Shown here in pieces: positions 15,830-25,646 of a stretch of 64,000 bases of DNA (position 1 is the first letter of the stretch; every line of letters begins with the position of its first letter). A model generated the notes under the pieces. It was given only the letters and a program-made list of their open reading frames with translations. It searched no databases and was not told where the DNA came from. Source of the stretch: a virus; the IMG/VR virus record IMGVR_UViG_3300046697_000246, positions 1-64,000 of that record; one strand, given 5' to 3'. A program made the position numbers and the translations under genes.

Positions 15830-18800
15830 ATTTCGGCTTAATCATCAAAGTGGATTGCGTGAACATCGGATCGGTTCCGAATCAGAATTGCAACGACCCT
15901 GCATTTGCTGAACTCAACCCCGGCATTTGCGGCTCGACACCGCAACTCATCATCCAGCCGTCGAATGTGCTTTGCTGCTTGCTGGGAGGAGTGAAATTTA
16001 GCGCAGTTCAGATTCTAAATGGAGTTGAAACGGACGTGACGGCCTCGACCATTTTCCAGATTTCAGATCCGGCCATAGCTGTGATTGGGGTTTCCAGTGG
16101 CCGGGCGACCGGCGTTGGTGAAGGTGAAGCCGTGGTGAATGCGACCTACAACGGCATGACAACGCAGGCTTCACTCACCGTCATCGGGCAACCAGACGAA
16201 TGCGGGTGTTGCGATGACGTGGAGGTTGCCATGATGGTTGTGGTGGACAACAGCCTTTCGATGTCGCAACAGTTCAATGGGAGTTACCTGACAAAGCTGG
16301 CGTATGCAAAGGCGGCGGCGAAACGATTTATCGGTGAAGTCAACGGGACGAAAGACCTGGTTGGGCTGATGACATTCAACGACAGTGGCGGCACGGTGGT
16401 TTCCGATTTGTCGCACGATGAAAACGCAGTCGCGGCACTCGTGAACGACATCAGCCAGACCAGCCAGTTGACCGGATACGCGGCGGCGCTGACCGCCGCA
16501 ATCGGCGCGCTCAACGCAAGCGGCGCGTCGGAACTGGTGCTCGTTTTGATGAGCGACGGAGTTGACACGTCAACCGCCGATTCAACGGACATGGCGGACG
16601 CGCTGGCCTTGGCAAAACAATTCCAGTCCGGCGGCGGGATAATCATTTGTTTAGGTGTGCGGTCAAGCAGCGGCGGTTTCAGCTTTTTGGAGTCACTGTC
16701 AACGGGCGGTTTCTTTGTCAACGCCTTCGACTCGACGGCGACGGCTGCGCTTGGCTATTTGAGCGGCATGAAGGGATATTTCTGCGCGGGCAATTGCGCC
16801 CCGGTAGGTGATGATTATGTTGCCAAAGGGCAGTTCGATTATTGCGCGTTTGCGAACTGGAATGTGGTTGGAGGCCATGTAGATTTACTGGGGAATGGGT
16901 TTCTGGATTACCTGCCCGGCAACGGGCTTTACGTTGAACTTGCCGGGAGTGATGCACCGCACGGCGGCGCGATGGTCAGCAAGAATTCTTTCGCATTGAA
17001 GTCCGGCCACAATTACCGGCTGTCTTTGAATCTGGCTGGCAATCAGCGCGTGGCGGGATCTCCGAACACGGTTTTGATGAAGATATTCGGGCGCAACAAT
17101 GACGGGCTTTCAAACCCGTCGGGTGCCCCGGTGTTGACGGTGAACAATGCCGGCAACACGCTTTCGACCACGCCGACCTACAAGTATGCATACACCTACA
17201 CCAACGCCAATGGCGAGACGGCGCCAAGCCCGGTGGCATCGGCAACGCCGACAACTGATGGCGCGTCCGTCACCGTCCAAACCGCCGCTGATGCGAGCGC
17301 GGACAAAATACGGATTTACCGGACAATTGGAACTGCACCGGACAGCCCTTATTATCTGATTGCCGAAATTGACAATACCGCCCCGGCCTACACGGATTAC
17401 ATGAACGAGGCGGACATGATTGCAGCGATGGCGGCTGGAACGGTTGACACTTGCGCGGTTGTTCCGACGGCCAACACCACTGGTTCAACGGTGAACTATC
17501 TGAATCAGTCGGTATCCATCAACAATTACCAACAGGGATTCACGCCGCAATCGTTCACGTTCACCGCGCCATCCGATGCGGTGGTCTGGATTTCATTCCA
17601 GCAGACGGCATTCCCGGCGGGCGCGGCGTCAACGGGATTGCTGCTCGACAGCGTTTCCTTTGACGACACGACGGACATCATCAATTTGTTGCGCGACGAT
17701 TTCACGAATGAGAATTTGACGTATATCCCCCCAGCTTGCGGGACTGGAAAGACGTATGTGCCGGTAGGTTACCAGTATTACGGACAATGCGGGTCGTATT
17801 CCAATCAGACAACAACCACACTAATCCCGCTGATGACTTCGGCTAATACGCCGTCTGGAATCGCATCCGCGTCCGATCAATATACGTTTGCAGGACAAAA
17901 TAACTCCCTTTATCCGTGGAAGGCATTCGACGGAAGTGCCGGAATAGCTGTCGGATTATTCAGCGCCTTCGACCACGCATGGGCGACCGTTAGTTACCAA
18001 GGATGGTTGCAATACCAATTCAACACGCCACAATTGGTTAATAGTTATTCATTCTCAATAAACAATTCGTCTCTATCTTGGTCGTTCCAAGGTTCAAATA
18101 ACGGATCAAGCTGGACGACGCTGGACACGCAAACTGGTTTTAATTTTGGCAGTTCGAATGCAAACTTGATGAGGAGCATTAATACGTTTAGCTTCAGCAA
18201 TACGACTGCATATTCGTATTATCGAATCCTGCTATTATACCCACCAGCGCCATATCAAGGTGATTACCTATTGGTTTCATTGTTCCAAATGTATTCCACC
18301 ATAAATGTATCAGGGAATGTCTTATGCTACGTCCAGCCCTACGGCTACGAATCCGGCTATTGCTGCTACGGTGAAGGCTGTCTCGACACGCCTCCTCCCG
18401 CGCAACTCCAAGACCCATCACCGCAACCCGACATCGAGTCCGGTTACACGCCGCCCGGCACCTATCAAAGCACGCAACAAGTTTGTGTCAGTTGTCCCGG
18501 CGAACAGGTTAATTTCCAGCCCGCCAGTCTGATACCCGCGATGACCAGCGATACCATGCCAAGCGGGATTGTGTCGGCATCCAGTTACAGCAGCACGAAT
18601 TATCCGTGGCAGGCTTTCCGGGGTTTCGCCACGATTGCCGGCCAGTTGTGGGATGCGGGCGGGAATTGTCCGCAATGGCTTCAATATCAGTTTGCCGCAG
18701 AACAGACGATTGGAAATTACGGCGTCACGCTCGGATTGATCGGGGCGTCAAATGTCAGTTTTGAATTTCAAGTCTCCGACGATGGCACAAACTGGACGAC

Positions 18801-19752
18801 CGTTGACACCCAGACCGGGCTTTCATTCTACGGCAGCGAGCGGAAGCTGTTCACCCTCGGTGCCCCGGCATCATGCACTTTCATCCGGCTCACCTTAACC
18901 AGCATCACCATTGCCGGAACTCCACAGCAATATCCGTTCGTCAACCTGATTGAAGTATTTGCTCCGGCTCCGCTCCAAGTATGTGCCAGCGCCTCCTACA
19001 CCAGCGAGATCAGTCAGACCGACGCAGATTCAAAGGCCACGGCAGCGGCCACGGCAGCGGCCACGGCACAACTGAATTGTGTTGATGGTTTTACCGCAAC
19101 GGAATCATTCACGGCAAGTTGCATAGTTGGCATGACTGGATCATCTGTAACCAAATCAGTCACGGCAACCAGTCTTATCAGCCTGCAAGACGCGCAGAAC
19201 AATGCACAGGCTGCGGCACAAGCGGCGGCGGAAACCGCCTTGGTGTGCGTTTGCAACGACACGAGCGAAGACACCATCACCATTCCGCTTGAAGGCGCGG
19301 CAACTCTGTATCCTGCCAGTCAATGTGTTTCTGGCAAAACCGGGACGATTACAAAAGTTACGGTCGAACTTGCCGGCTTTTATCATACATCGCCCAGCGA
19401 TGTCAGTGTGGTTTTGATGAGTCCGACCGGAACGATTGTTGAACTGATGCGGAATTGTGGCGGTGAAAATGCGGTATTCGAGGCATCCGACTGCAACATT
19501 ATTTTCGATGACAGCGCGGCAAACCCGCTTCCAGACAACGCACAGATTGTTTCTGGCACTTACAAACCGACGCAACGAGGTCTGACTGTATCACTGCCCG
19601 CCCCATGCCCGTCAGGGACACCGCATAACACCTTGGCGGCATTCATCGGAGAAGACCCGAATGGCGTCTGGAACTTGTTTGTTTTTGACAGCCAGCCGCT
19701 GGATGGCGGGGCAATCGTCGGCGGGTTCGCCGTGAACATAACTTCTGCATAA
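15826..19752 (+). CDS. Giant multidomain adhesin: Big2, VWA, discoidin, P-domain
   Basis: 1308 aa. Domains in order: Big2-like Ig fold (about 40-118); von Willebrand A domain (132-315) with a complete MIDAS (DNSLSMS 141-147, Thr near 216, Asp 244 in LMSDGVD); two jelly-roll/Ig-like parts (325-620, including a fibronectin-like segment 440-530); two discoidin (F5/8C-like) domains (665-825, 895-1045); a DUF5977-like repeat stretch (1050-1142); and a proprotein-convertase P-domain (1145-1308). All are ligand- or sugar-binding modules, so it is probably a host-binding virion protein. It lacks a signal peptide. I chose the ATG at 15826 because it overlaps the previous stop. Confidence 0.75.
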   Translation: MNFGLIIKVDCVNIGSVPNQNCNDPAFAELNPGICGSTPQLIIQPSNVLCCLLGGVKFSAVQILNGVETDVTASTIFQISDPAIAVIGVSSGRATGVGEGEAVVNATYNGMTTQASLTVIGQPDECGCCDDVEVAMMVVVDNSLSMSQQFNGSYLTKLAYAKAAAKRFIGEVNGTKDLVGLMTFNDSGGTVVSDLSHDENAVAALVNDISQTSQLTGYAAALTAAIGALNASGASELVLVLMSDGVDTSTADSTDMADALALAKQFQSGGGIIICLGVRSSSGGFSFLESLSTGGFFVNAFDSTATAALGYLSGMKGYFCAGNCAPVGDDYVAKGQFDYCAFANWNVVGGHVDLLGNGFLDYLPGNGLYVELAGSDAPHGGAMVSKNSFALKSGHNYRLSLNLAGNQRVAGSPNTVLMKIFGRNNDGLSNPSGAPVLTVNNAGNTLSTTPTYKYAYTYTNANGETAPSPVASATPTTDGASVTVQTAADASADKIRIYRTIGTAPDSPYYLIAEIDNTAPAYTDYMNEADMIAAMAAGTVDTCAVVPTANTTGSTVNYLNQSVSINNYQQGFTPQSFTFTAPSDAVVWISFQQTAFPAGAASTGLLLDSVSFDDTTDIINLLRDDFTNENLTYIPPACGTGKTYVPVGYQYYGQCGSYSNQTTTTLIPLMTSANTPSGIASASDQYTFAGQNNSLYPWKAFDGSAGIAVGLFSAFDHAWATVSYQGWLQYQFNTPQLVNSYSFSINNSSLSWSFQGSNNGSSWTTLDTQTGFNFGSSNANLMRSINTFSFSNTTAYSYYRILLLYPPAPYQGDYLLVSLFQMYSTINVSGNVLCYVQPYGYESGYCCYGEGCLDTPPPAQLQDPSPQPDIESGYTPPGTYQSTQQVCVSCPGEQVNFQPASLIPAMTSDTMPSGIVSASSYSSTNYPWQAFRGFATIAGQLWDAGGNCPQWLQYQFAAEQTIGNYGVTLGLIGASNVSFEFQVSDDGTNWTTVDTQTGLSFYGSERKLFTLGAPASCTFIRLTLTSITIAGTPQQYPFVNLIEVFAPAPLQVCASASYTSEISQTDADSKATAAATAAATAQLNCVDGFTATESFTASCIVGMTGSSVTKSVTATSLISLQDAQNNAQAAAQAAAETALVCVCNDTSEDTITIPLEGAATLYPASQCVSGKTGTITKVTVELAGFYHTSPSDVSVVLMSPTGTIVELMRNCGGENAVFEASDCNIIFDDSAANPLPDNAQIVSGTYKPTQRGLTVSLPAPCPSGTPHNTLAAFIGEDPNGVWNLFVFDSQPLDGGAIVGGFAVNITSA

Positions 19753-19772
19753 ACCAAAGGACATCCCGGCAA

Positions 19773-21287
19773 ATGAATAATCCGAAACTCTCGGCGCTGA
19801 TGGTGACGTATGGCAGAACCGCTCACGTCCAGCGCGCGTTGCAATGTTTCCTCAATCAGGATTATCCGAACAGGGAACTCATCATTCTCAACACCTTCCC
19901 CGGCCAGAAATTGACCGGCGACTTCAAGGATGTCCGAATTGTGAATCTTGATCATCGCCCTCCATCGCTAGGCGCGTGCCGGAACATTGGCGTCAAGGAA
20001 ACAACTGGCGACTTGATCGTTACGCACGACGATGATGATTTAGTATTGCCAAACCATCTTTCCAATTTCGCGGAGCAATTCTCGGAAGGAGAATGGGTTT
20101 GGATGGAAAATCAGTTTTACAGCGAGAAGGGCGCAATCCTGAAATTCATGTCTGGGAGTTACAACACGTTTGCGTTCACAAAAAAGGCGTGGGAAACCGT
20201 TGGCGGATTCAACGAGTTGTCGGTCGGTGAGGATCGTCACTTCGTCAGCCGGGTCACGTCGGCGCTGCCGGGGAAACGAATCACACTTGCGCCGGACAAA
20301 ATCAGCTTCATCTACTGCTGGGCAAATGGCGCCGCACACATATCCGGCCTCGGCGAGGACAAGCGCGGATTGCAACCGGCGTATGTCCGCTCGGAATTGG
20401 ATTTGAAGCGGCGCGTGAAAAACGGCATGGAGCCAATGGGCACCGTCGAATTGAAGCCAGAATCAGTTGACACTCAAAAGATGGCGGATGATTTTCTAGC
20501 GAGCGTCGTCCATCCGGGTGACCCGATGCCGGTTTGCATCGTTGAATTGGGGCGCATCGGTGACGTTATCAATCTCCTGCCGATCTGCAAACATATCGCG
20601 GAGCAATATGGGAAACCGCATCTGATGGTCAGCCGGCCATTTGCTTCTGTGCTGGATGGCGTGAGCTACGTCATCCCTGAAGTGGTGGACATTCCTTACG
20701 AGCATTTGAATGCTGGCGTGGCAGAGGCACAGCGCAAATTTCCAATTGTCATGCGCGGCCAGATTTGGGGCAGCGGGCATCATCAGGAAAAGCAATGCGC
20801 GTCCTACAACGAGGAATCGTGGCGTGAACTTGGATTTCTGAAACACTTCAAAGACCCGGCATTCCCGCTGGTGTTCGACCGGCGCGACGCCAAGCGCGAG
20901 CAGCAGCTTGTGGACAAATTGAAGACGGACAAACCGATGCTGTTGGTCAAGGTGACGGGCGGAATGAGTTCGCCATTTCCAACTGGTGAAAGGAATCTCT
21001 ACGCGATTCGGCAGTATTTTGGCGCGGACTTCAACGTGGTGGATTTGAGCATCGTGCAATGTGAACGAATTTACGACCTGCTGGGTCTGATGGATGTCGC
21101 CGCCGGTTTGATAACCATAGACACAGCGACAATCCACCTTGCCGCCGCCTCGACCGTGCCCGTGCTGGCTATCGTCAATCCGACGCCGTGGGCCGGCACA
21201 ACCCCGCGTTGCAACTGCGTGGCTCGGTTGACCTATACCGAGATTGAAAAGAACCCCAGACTGCTTCTTAAAGCCATCCCGAAATGA
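19773..21287 (+). CDS. GT2-GT9 fusion glycosyltransferase
   Basis: 504 aa, two transferase domains in one chain. Residues 1-215 are a GT2 (GT-A) domain with LSALMVTYGR at the start and a DDDD metal/sugar-nucleotide motif at 86-89. Residues 250-500 resemble GT9 (heptosyltransferase, GT-B): ELGRIGDVINLLP near 258 and ITIDTATIHLAAA plus VNPTPWAG near the end. It opens a run of nine coupled transferase genes and overlaps the next by ATGA. It would build or modify a glycan, on virion fibres or host surface. Confidence 0.8.
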   Translation: MNNPKLSALMVTYGRTAHVQRALQCFLNQDYPNRELIILNTFPGQKLTGDFKDVRIVNLDHRPPSLGACRNIGVKETTGDLIVTHDDDDLVLPNHLSNFAEQFSEGEWVWMENQFYSEKGAILKFMSGSYNTFAFTKKAWETVGGFNELSVGEDRHFVSRVTSALPGKRITLAPDKISFIYCWANGAAHISGLGEDKRGLQPAYVRSELDLKRRVKNGMEPMGTVELKPESVDTQKMADDFLASVVHPGDPMPVCIVELGRIGDVINLLPICKHIAEQYGKPHLMVSRPFASVLDGVSYVIPEVVDIPYEHLNAGVAEAQRKFPIVMRGQIWGSGHHQEKQCASYNEESWRELGFLKHFKDPAFPLVFDRRDAKREQQLVDKLKTDKPMLLVKVTGGMSSPFPTGERNLYAIRQYFGADFNVVDLSIVQCERIYDLLGLMDVAAGLITIDTATIHLAAASTVPVLAIVNPTPWAGTTPRCNCVARLTYTEIEKNPRLLLKAIPK

Positions 21288-22015
21288 ATCCTCCAACTCG
21301 CAGAATCTACCACGCCGTTGAACGGCACGAGGGCGGCGATGCCAGGGTGCAGGCCGCGCAAGCAAGCTGGGACACGCTCTACGAAAACGGCGTCATTCCG
21401 TGCCACTACTGGCGATACGAGCGGACGGCGCTGGAAATCGGAGACCACCGCGCGCTCCCGTTCTTGAAGGACGTTTTGAAATCCGCGATGGATCAGGCTG
21501 GTGATGACGACATCATTTTCTGGACAAACGACGACAACCTTTTGCACCCGCAACTTCCCGAAATCCTTCGATTCTGCGTGTCGGTTTATGATGCTGTTTG
21601 CAGCCAGCGATGCGAGTTCAAGCGGCGCATTCCAGTCAACGCCACAACGGAAGACTGGGTGAAAGCCGCCAGCCCTCACATGGGGTGCGACCTGTTCGCG
21701 TTCAAGAAATCGTGGCTCACACAGCATTGGAACGAAATTCCAGACTTCATTCTCGGTGCCTCGATTTTTGACTTGGCGATGGCCTGCCTGATTCGGTTGG
21801 ACAAGGGCATTATCACCACGCAGCGAAACATTAGGCATCATATTTTTCCCGCCGAACTTCCACTTGGTTACATCGGCCATGTCTGGCATAAATCGTCATG
21901 GAATCTGTCTAAAAACGCAAGATCACCGGCGGAAAAGTGGAATAAAAGACTTTTCCAAGAATGGGCGGTAACGAGGCTTCCCGAATTGAAGTTCGACAAG
22001 TTTGGAAATATATGA
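21284..22015 (+). CDS. Putative GT-A glycosyltransferase, 243 aa
   Basis: A GT-A-like protein: IIFWTNDDNLLHPQ near residue 80 holds a DDN that fits the DxD sugar-nucleotide site, and MGCDLFAFKKSWL near 132 fits the acceptor-side part of such enzymes. ATGA overlaps on both sides tie it to the transferase operon. The exact family and sugar cannot be named. Confidence 0.6.
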   Translation: MNPPTRRIYHAVERHEGGDARVQAAQASWDTLYENGVIPCHYWRYERTALEIGDHRALPFLKDVLKSAMDQAGDDDIIFWTNDDNLLHPQLPEILRFCVSVYDAVCSQRCEFKRRIPVNATTEDWVKAASPHMGCDLFAFKKSWLTQHWNEIPDFILGASIFDLAMACLIRLDKGIITTQRNIRHHIFPAELPLGYIGHVWHKSSWNLSKNARSPAEKWNKRLFQEWAVTRLPELKFDKFGNI

Positions 22016-22686
22016 AGATTTGCGTCATCAACGCCCACCTGCCGAATTACCAGCAACTCGCTGAATTGACCACCTATGGCAATCGCGCTGATTATTGCCA
22101 TCGCCACGGCTACGAACTAAAAGTGCAGACAGATGGATTCACCGGCGGGATGCAGCACCCTGTTTCATGGGACAGATTCAGATTCATGCGCGACACACTT
22201 GCCGGCGGATTTGACTGGGCGTGGTGTTCCGGCACGGACACTTTGAACACAAACTTCAACATCCGATTGGAGGATTTGATTGATGAAAACTTTCATGTGA
22301 TTGCATCGGCGGAATGGTGCAGCCCGTTTCAGGCTGATTCATTTCTGGTCAGGAACAGCCCGGAGGGACTCGGCTGGATGGACACGATTCTCTCCATGTT
22401 TGACAAATACAAAACCCATACGTGGGTTGAGCAGCAGGCGATAATTGACACACTGCCAGATTTCAAAGGCATTGTGAAACTGCTTCCGCAAAGGGCGATG
22501 AACTCTTACGATTACTGGCTTTACAGGGAAAAATATCCGAAAGAGAATCGTGTTTATTCTGGTGTGGACATCTTTGGCAATGACGGGCAATGGCGGACTG
22601 GCGACTTCCTGATTCACTGGCCTGGATTGCCACTTGAACAGCGCATGGAGTTGGTGAAAAAATATCTTCCGTTCGTAGTGAAATGA
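22012..22686 (+). CDS. GT34-like glycosyltransferase, 224 aa
   Basis: NRADYCHRHGYEL near residue 24 and CSGTDTLNTN near residue 75 resemble the N-terminal and DxD-like motifs of GT34-type galactosyl- or xylosyl-transferases. A C-terminal FLIHWPG is also typical of that family. The ATG at 22012 overlaps the previous stop by ATGA, which excludes the longer start at 21961. Confidence 0.65.
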   Translation: MKICVINAHLPNYQQLAELTTYGNRADYCHRHGYELKVQTDGFTGGMQHPVSWDRFRFMRDTLAGGFDWAWCSGTDTLNTNFNIRLEDLIDENFHVIASAEWCSPFQADSFLVRNSPEGLGWMDTILSMFDKYKTHTWVEQQAIIDTLPDFKGIVKLLPQRAMNSYDYWLYREKYPKENRVYSGVDIFGNDGQWRTGDFLIHWPGLPLEQRMELVKKYLPFVVK

Positions 22687-23312
22687 AAATCACGCTCATT
22701 TACATCAGCGTTTTGAACAATCGCGGCTTCGATGAATATGCCAAGCGGTTTCTGGTGACTTACGCTTTGTTCCGACCAACGATCCAGCATGAACTCATCA
22801 TCAGAGACGGCGCCGCGGCATGGGACATCGGGACGTTTCAACAGGTGGTGCCGGAGCTTGACTGCGACCTTGCTGTTTGTCTGGGCAGCGCGGCATATTT
22901 CCATCATCAGAACTGGCTGGAGCCATTCGTGGCGGTATTTCAGACCTACGGGCCGGGGTTGTATGGGCCGCAGGCCAGCTACGAGAACCGTCCGCACATC
23001 CGAACCGCCGCCTTTGCAGTTGCGCCCAGAATCATGTGCGATTATCCGGTGAAAGTTCACGCGCCGGACGAGCGTTGGGAGTTTGAATGGGGCGAGCGGA
23101 ACATCACCGCATGGACGTTATCCCGGGGTTGTCCGGTTTTCATGGTGACAAAGGACGGATGCCGCGAACAAACGCAGTGGCGGAACCCGGATAACATCTT
23201 CCGGCGCGGCGATCAATCCAACTGCCTCATCAAAGACCGGCACAACGACATTTACCAGATGGCAACGCCGGCAGAAAAGGCGCGGCTGGAAAAACTTGCG
23301 GACGCCGTATGA
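22683..23312 (+). CDS. Probable glycosyltransferase, 209 aa
   Basis: Fifth-smallest member of the transferase run, coupled by ATGA on both sides. It starts with a beta strand of the GT-A type (MKITLIYISVLN) and has a body rich in aromatic residues, but a clear DxD motif is missing, so the catalytic identity is uncertain. It is called a transferase mainly from context. Confidence 0.5.
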   Translation: MKITLIYISVLNNRGFDEYAKRFLVTYALFRPTIQHELIIRDGAAAWDIGTFQQVVPELDCDLAVCLGSAAYFHHQNWLEPFVAVFQTYGPGLYGPQASYENRPHIRTAAFAVAPRIMCDYPVKVHAPDERWEFEWGERNITAWTLSRGCPVFMVTKDGCREQTQWRNPDNIFRRGDQSNCLIKDRHNDIYQMATPAEKARLEKLADAV

Positions 23313-24088
23313 ATCTCAACATCATCACGCTGGTTTTGGACGGTGCTCCATACATCTTCAGGCACCTGCCAATCTTTGAAAAGCTGTCTTGTCCGTGGAG
23401 GTGGCACATCGTTCACGGCGCGGCGGCGAACGTCGGATCAACAGCTTGGTGCAAACCGCAGGAGCCGCGATTGAGCAGGGATGGGACTTCCGAATTCGTC
23501 AACTCGCTCGTGAAGCACTCGAACGTCAGGATTTACCAGAAACAGTTTTGGCGTGGCGGGAAGGATGAAATGGCCAATGCGCCGTTGAAGGGCATCATGG
23601 AGCCGTGTTGTCTGATGCAAATTGATTCGGATGAAATCTGGACTGCCGACCAACTTGATAAAATCGTCCAGACTTTTGAGGCGCGACCGGAGCTTTACCG
23701 AATGTATTTCTGGTGCAATTATTTTCTGGGGCCGGACATTGTTTCTACCTCAATGAATGGGTATGGAAATCGGTATGGTGAGTGGTTGCGCGCCTTCCGC
23801 TTCGTGCCGGGAATGGCGTTTCAAAAGCATGAGCCGCCCGTGCTGGCTGGAAACAGCCGCGGGCTTTCGCTTGGGCGAGACGCAACGCGCGGCATGGGAT
23901 TGGTCTTCGACCATTTTTCGTGGGTGCATGAGCCGACGGTTCGGGCGAAGATGCAATTCTACGGATACGGCGAACGCGGCCTTGCCGGATGGAAAAGGCT
24001 GCAAGAAAACAAAAGCTGGCCGGTTGACTTGCGGCAATTTCTGCCGTTCGTCGGGCCGGGAGCCAGCGCGGACAAGGTGAAAATATGA
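23309..24088 (+). CDS. Putative GT2-like glycosyltransferase, 259 aa
   Basis: The chain begins with LNIITLVLDGAPYI, a GT-A start, and has LMQIDSDEIWT near residue 105, where DSDE fits the metal-binding site of GT2-like enzymes. A His-rich segment (FDHFSWVHEP) lies near the C-terminus. Overlaps both neighbours by ATGA. Confidence 0.65.
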   Translation: MNLNIITLVLDGAPYIFRHLPIFEKLSCPWRWHIVHGAAANVGSTAWCKPQEPRLSRDGTSEFVNSLVKHSNVRIYQKQFWRGGKDEMANAPLKGIMEPCCLMQIDSDEIWTADQLDKIVQTFEARPELYRMYFWCNYFLGPDIVSTSMNGYGNRYGEWLRAFRFVPGMAFQKHEPPVLAGNSRGLSLGRDATRGMGLVFDHFSWVHEPTVRAKMQFYGYGERGLAGWKRLQENKSWPVDLRQFLPFVGPGASADKVKI

Positions 24089-24996
24089 GCGCCAAACCCA
24101 CCATCGCCTGTGTTGCGCGGTTTGATTTCCCATCATTTTACTGGCTTGGGTTCGTGCCACTATTGGAGTTGGCACAGGATTTAAAAGTCATTATTGACGG
24201 GCGGGACATGGCTTCAAAAGCTGACATCGTTTTCATAATAAAGGGCAGGCCGAATTTGGAATGGGCTGGAATGTTGAAGGCGGGCGGCAAGCGGCTTGTC
24301 TATTGCCCGGCGGACGAGTTCAACAGCGCGGAGGAAATCGCCGAATCTGGAAAGTGGTTGCAGTTTATGGACGTGGTGTTGATCCACTGCGAGCGGTTGA
24401 GGAAATACTTTGCGCCCATTTGCCGCCGGGTCGAGTTTTGCGAGCATCCGGTTTTGTCGAGTCCGGTCAACGCCATGACGCGCGACTCAATCGTGTGGAG
24501 CGGCCAATGCCAAAACCTTCAGCCCGTCATGCAGCATTTGAAGAACAATCTCGACTCCTTTGGAGGACTAAAACTCAAGGTGATGACCAATCTAGAAGTG
24601 AACTGGCGCGAGCCGGAAGGCTTTGACTGGGAGTTCGTGAGCAAGCACGTCGAACTTCTGAATTGGAGTTTTGCCGCCGAGCGCAAGCTGTTCGCATCGG
24701 CAGTCGCCACGCTCGACATCAAGGGTGACTCGTTCAACGCGATGCACAAGCCGCCGCTGAAGGTGAACACGTTTATCTCTTACGGAGTGCCGGTGTGGAC
24801 AAATCCTGAAAGTTACTCGACTGAATATCTACTGAAGAACGGACTGCCCGTTCCAAGTTCGTTTTATGGAATGACTGGAATGACATCAGATTACCGTGTC
24901 GCTTGCTACAACTATGACTGGCAACACATTCTGAAACACTGTTCACCCGCCGCCGTCGCCAATACCTATCGCAACATTTTCAGGCAAATCGCATGA
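24085..24996 (+). CDS. Putative GT-B glycosyltransferase, 303 aa
   Basis: Two-half layout of a GT-B enzyme. The C-terminal half carries KPPLKVNTFISYGVPVWTN near residue 230, the P-x-K...GxPV pattern of GT4-type donor sites. The N-terminal half contains VLIHCERLRKYF. Both ends overlap neighbouring genes by ATGA. Confidence 0.6.
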   Translation: MSAKPTIACVARFDFPSFYWLGFVPLLELAQDLKVIIDGRDMASKADIVFIIKGRPNLEWAGMLKAGGKRLVYCPADEFNSAEEIAESGKWLQFMDVVLIHCERLRKYFAPICRRVEFCEHPVLSSPVNAMTRDSIVWSGQCQNLQPVMQHLKNNLDSFGGLKLKVMTNLEVNWREPEGFDWEFVSKHVELLNWSFAAERKLFASAVATLDIKGDSFNAMHKPPLKVNTFISYGVPVWTNPESYSTEYLLKNGLPVPSSFYGMTGMTSDYRVACYNYDWQHILKHCSPAAVANTYRNIFRQIA

Positions 24997-25646
24997 GCAA
25001 GTTTTACATCTACACTGCATTTTCGAGGGACTACGACAATCTCATGGCGTTGCCGAATGGATTCATTCGAGGTTGCACGCCGGTTGCTTTCGTCAACGGT
25101 CAGACGGCAAACGGCTGGGATGTCCGACTGTTTGAAAACAGAACTGCCACGCAAAAACTCAACGCAAAATTCTACAAGGTGTTGCCACATGTTGTTTTTT
25201 CAGACGCCGACTACTCGCTCTGGATTGATGGCTCGTTCAAGGTGTTCACGCACGACTGCGTCTGGGGCTTGGTTCAGAAATACCTCCAAGATTCAGACAT
25301 CTGCGTTTTCAGGCACCCGAAGCGCAACTCGTGCTACGAGGAGGCCGCTGCGTGCATCGCTCAAAAGTTGGATGACCCGCAAGTGATTTTTGACCAAGCG
25401 GCGCGGTATCAAGCTGACGGGTATCAGGACACCGAACTGTTCGAGTGCTGTGTTATTCTTCGTCGGCGCACTCCGGCAGTGGCACGGTTCAACGAAATCT
25501 GGTGGGATGAGATTGTCAAAGGCAGCACGCGCGACCAAATTTCTTTTGGCTACGCGGCACACAAGGCCGGTCTGAAGGTGTCCACGTTTTACGGTGAGAA
25601 CAAACAGCATTCCGCTGGCTGGATTCAGAAATGGGGACACCGATGA
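24993..25646 (+). CDS. TOD1/MUCI70 (DUF616)-like glycosyltransferase
   Basis: 217 aa. SLWIDGSFKV near residue 74, FRHPKRNSCYEEA near 105 and RDQISFGYA near 180 are the pattern of the DUF616 family (TOD1/MUCI70 glycosyltransferase-like), known from plant and bacterial glycan enzymes. Coupled by ATGA to the genes on both sides. Confidence 0.75.
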   Translation: MSKFYIYTAFSRDYDNLMALPNGFIRGCTPVAFVNGQTANGWDVRLFENRTATQKLNAKFYKVLPHVVFSDADYSLWIDGSFKVFTHDCVWGLVQKYLQDSDICVFRHPKRNSCYEEAAACIAQKLDDPQVIFDQAARYQADGYQDTELFECCVILRRRTPAVARFNEIWWDEIVKGSTRDQISFGYAAHKAGLKVSTFYGENKQHSAGWIQKWGHR

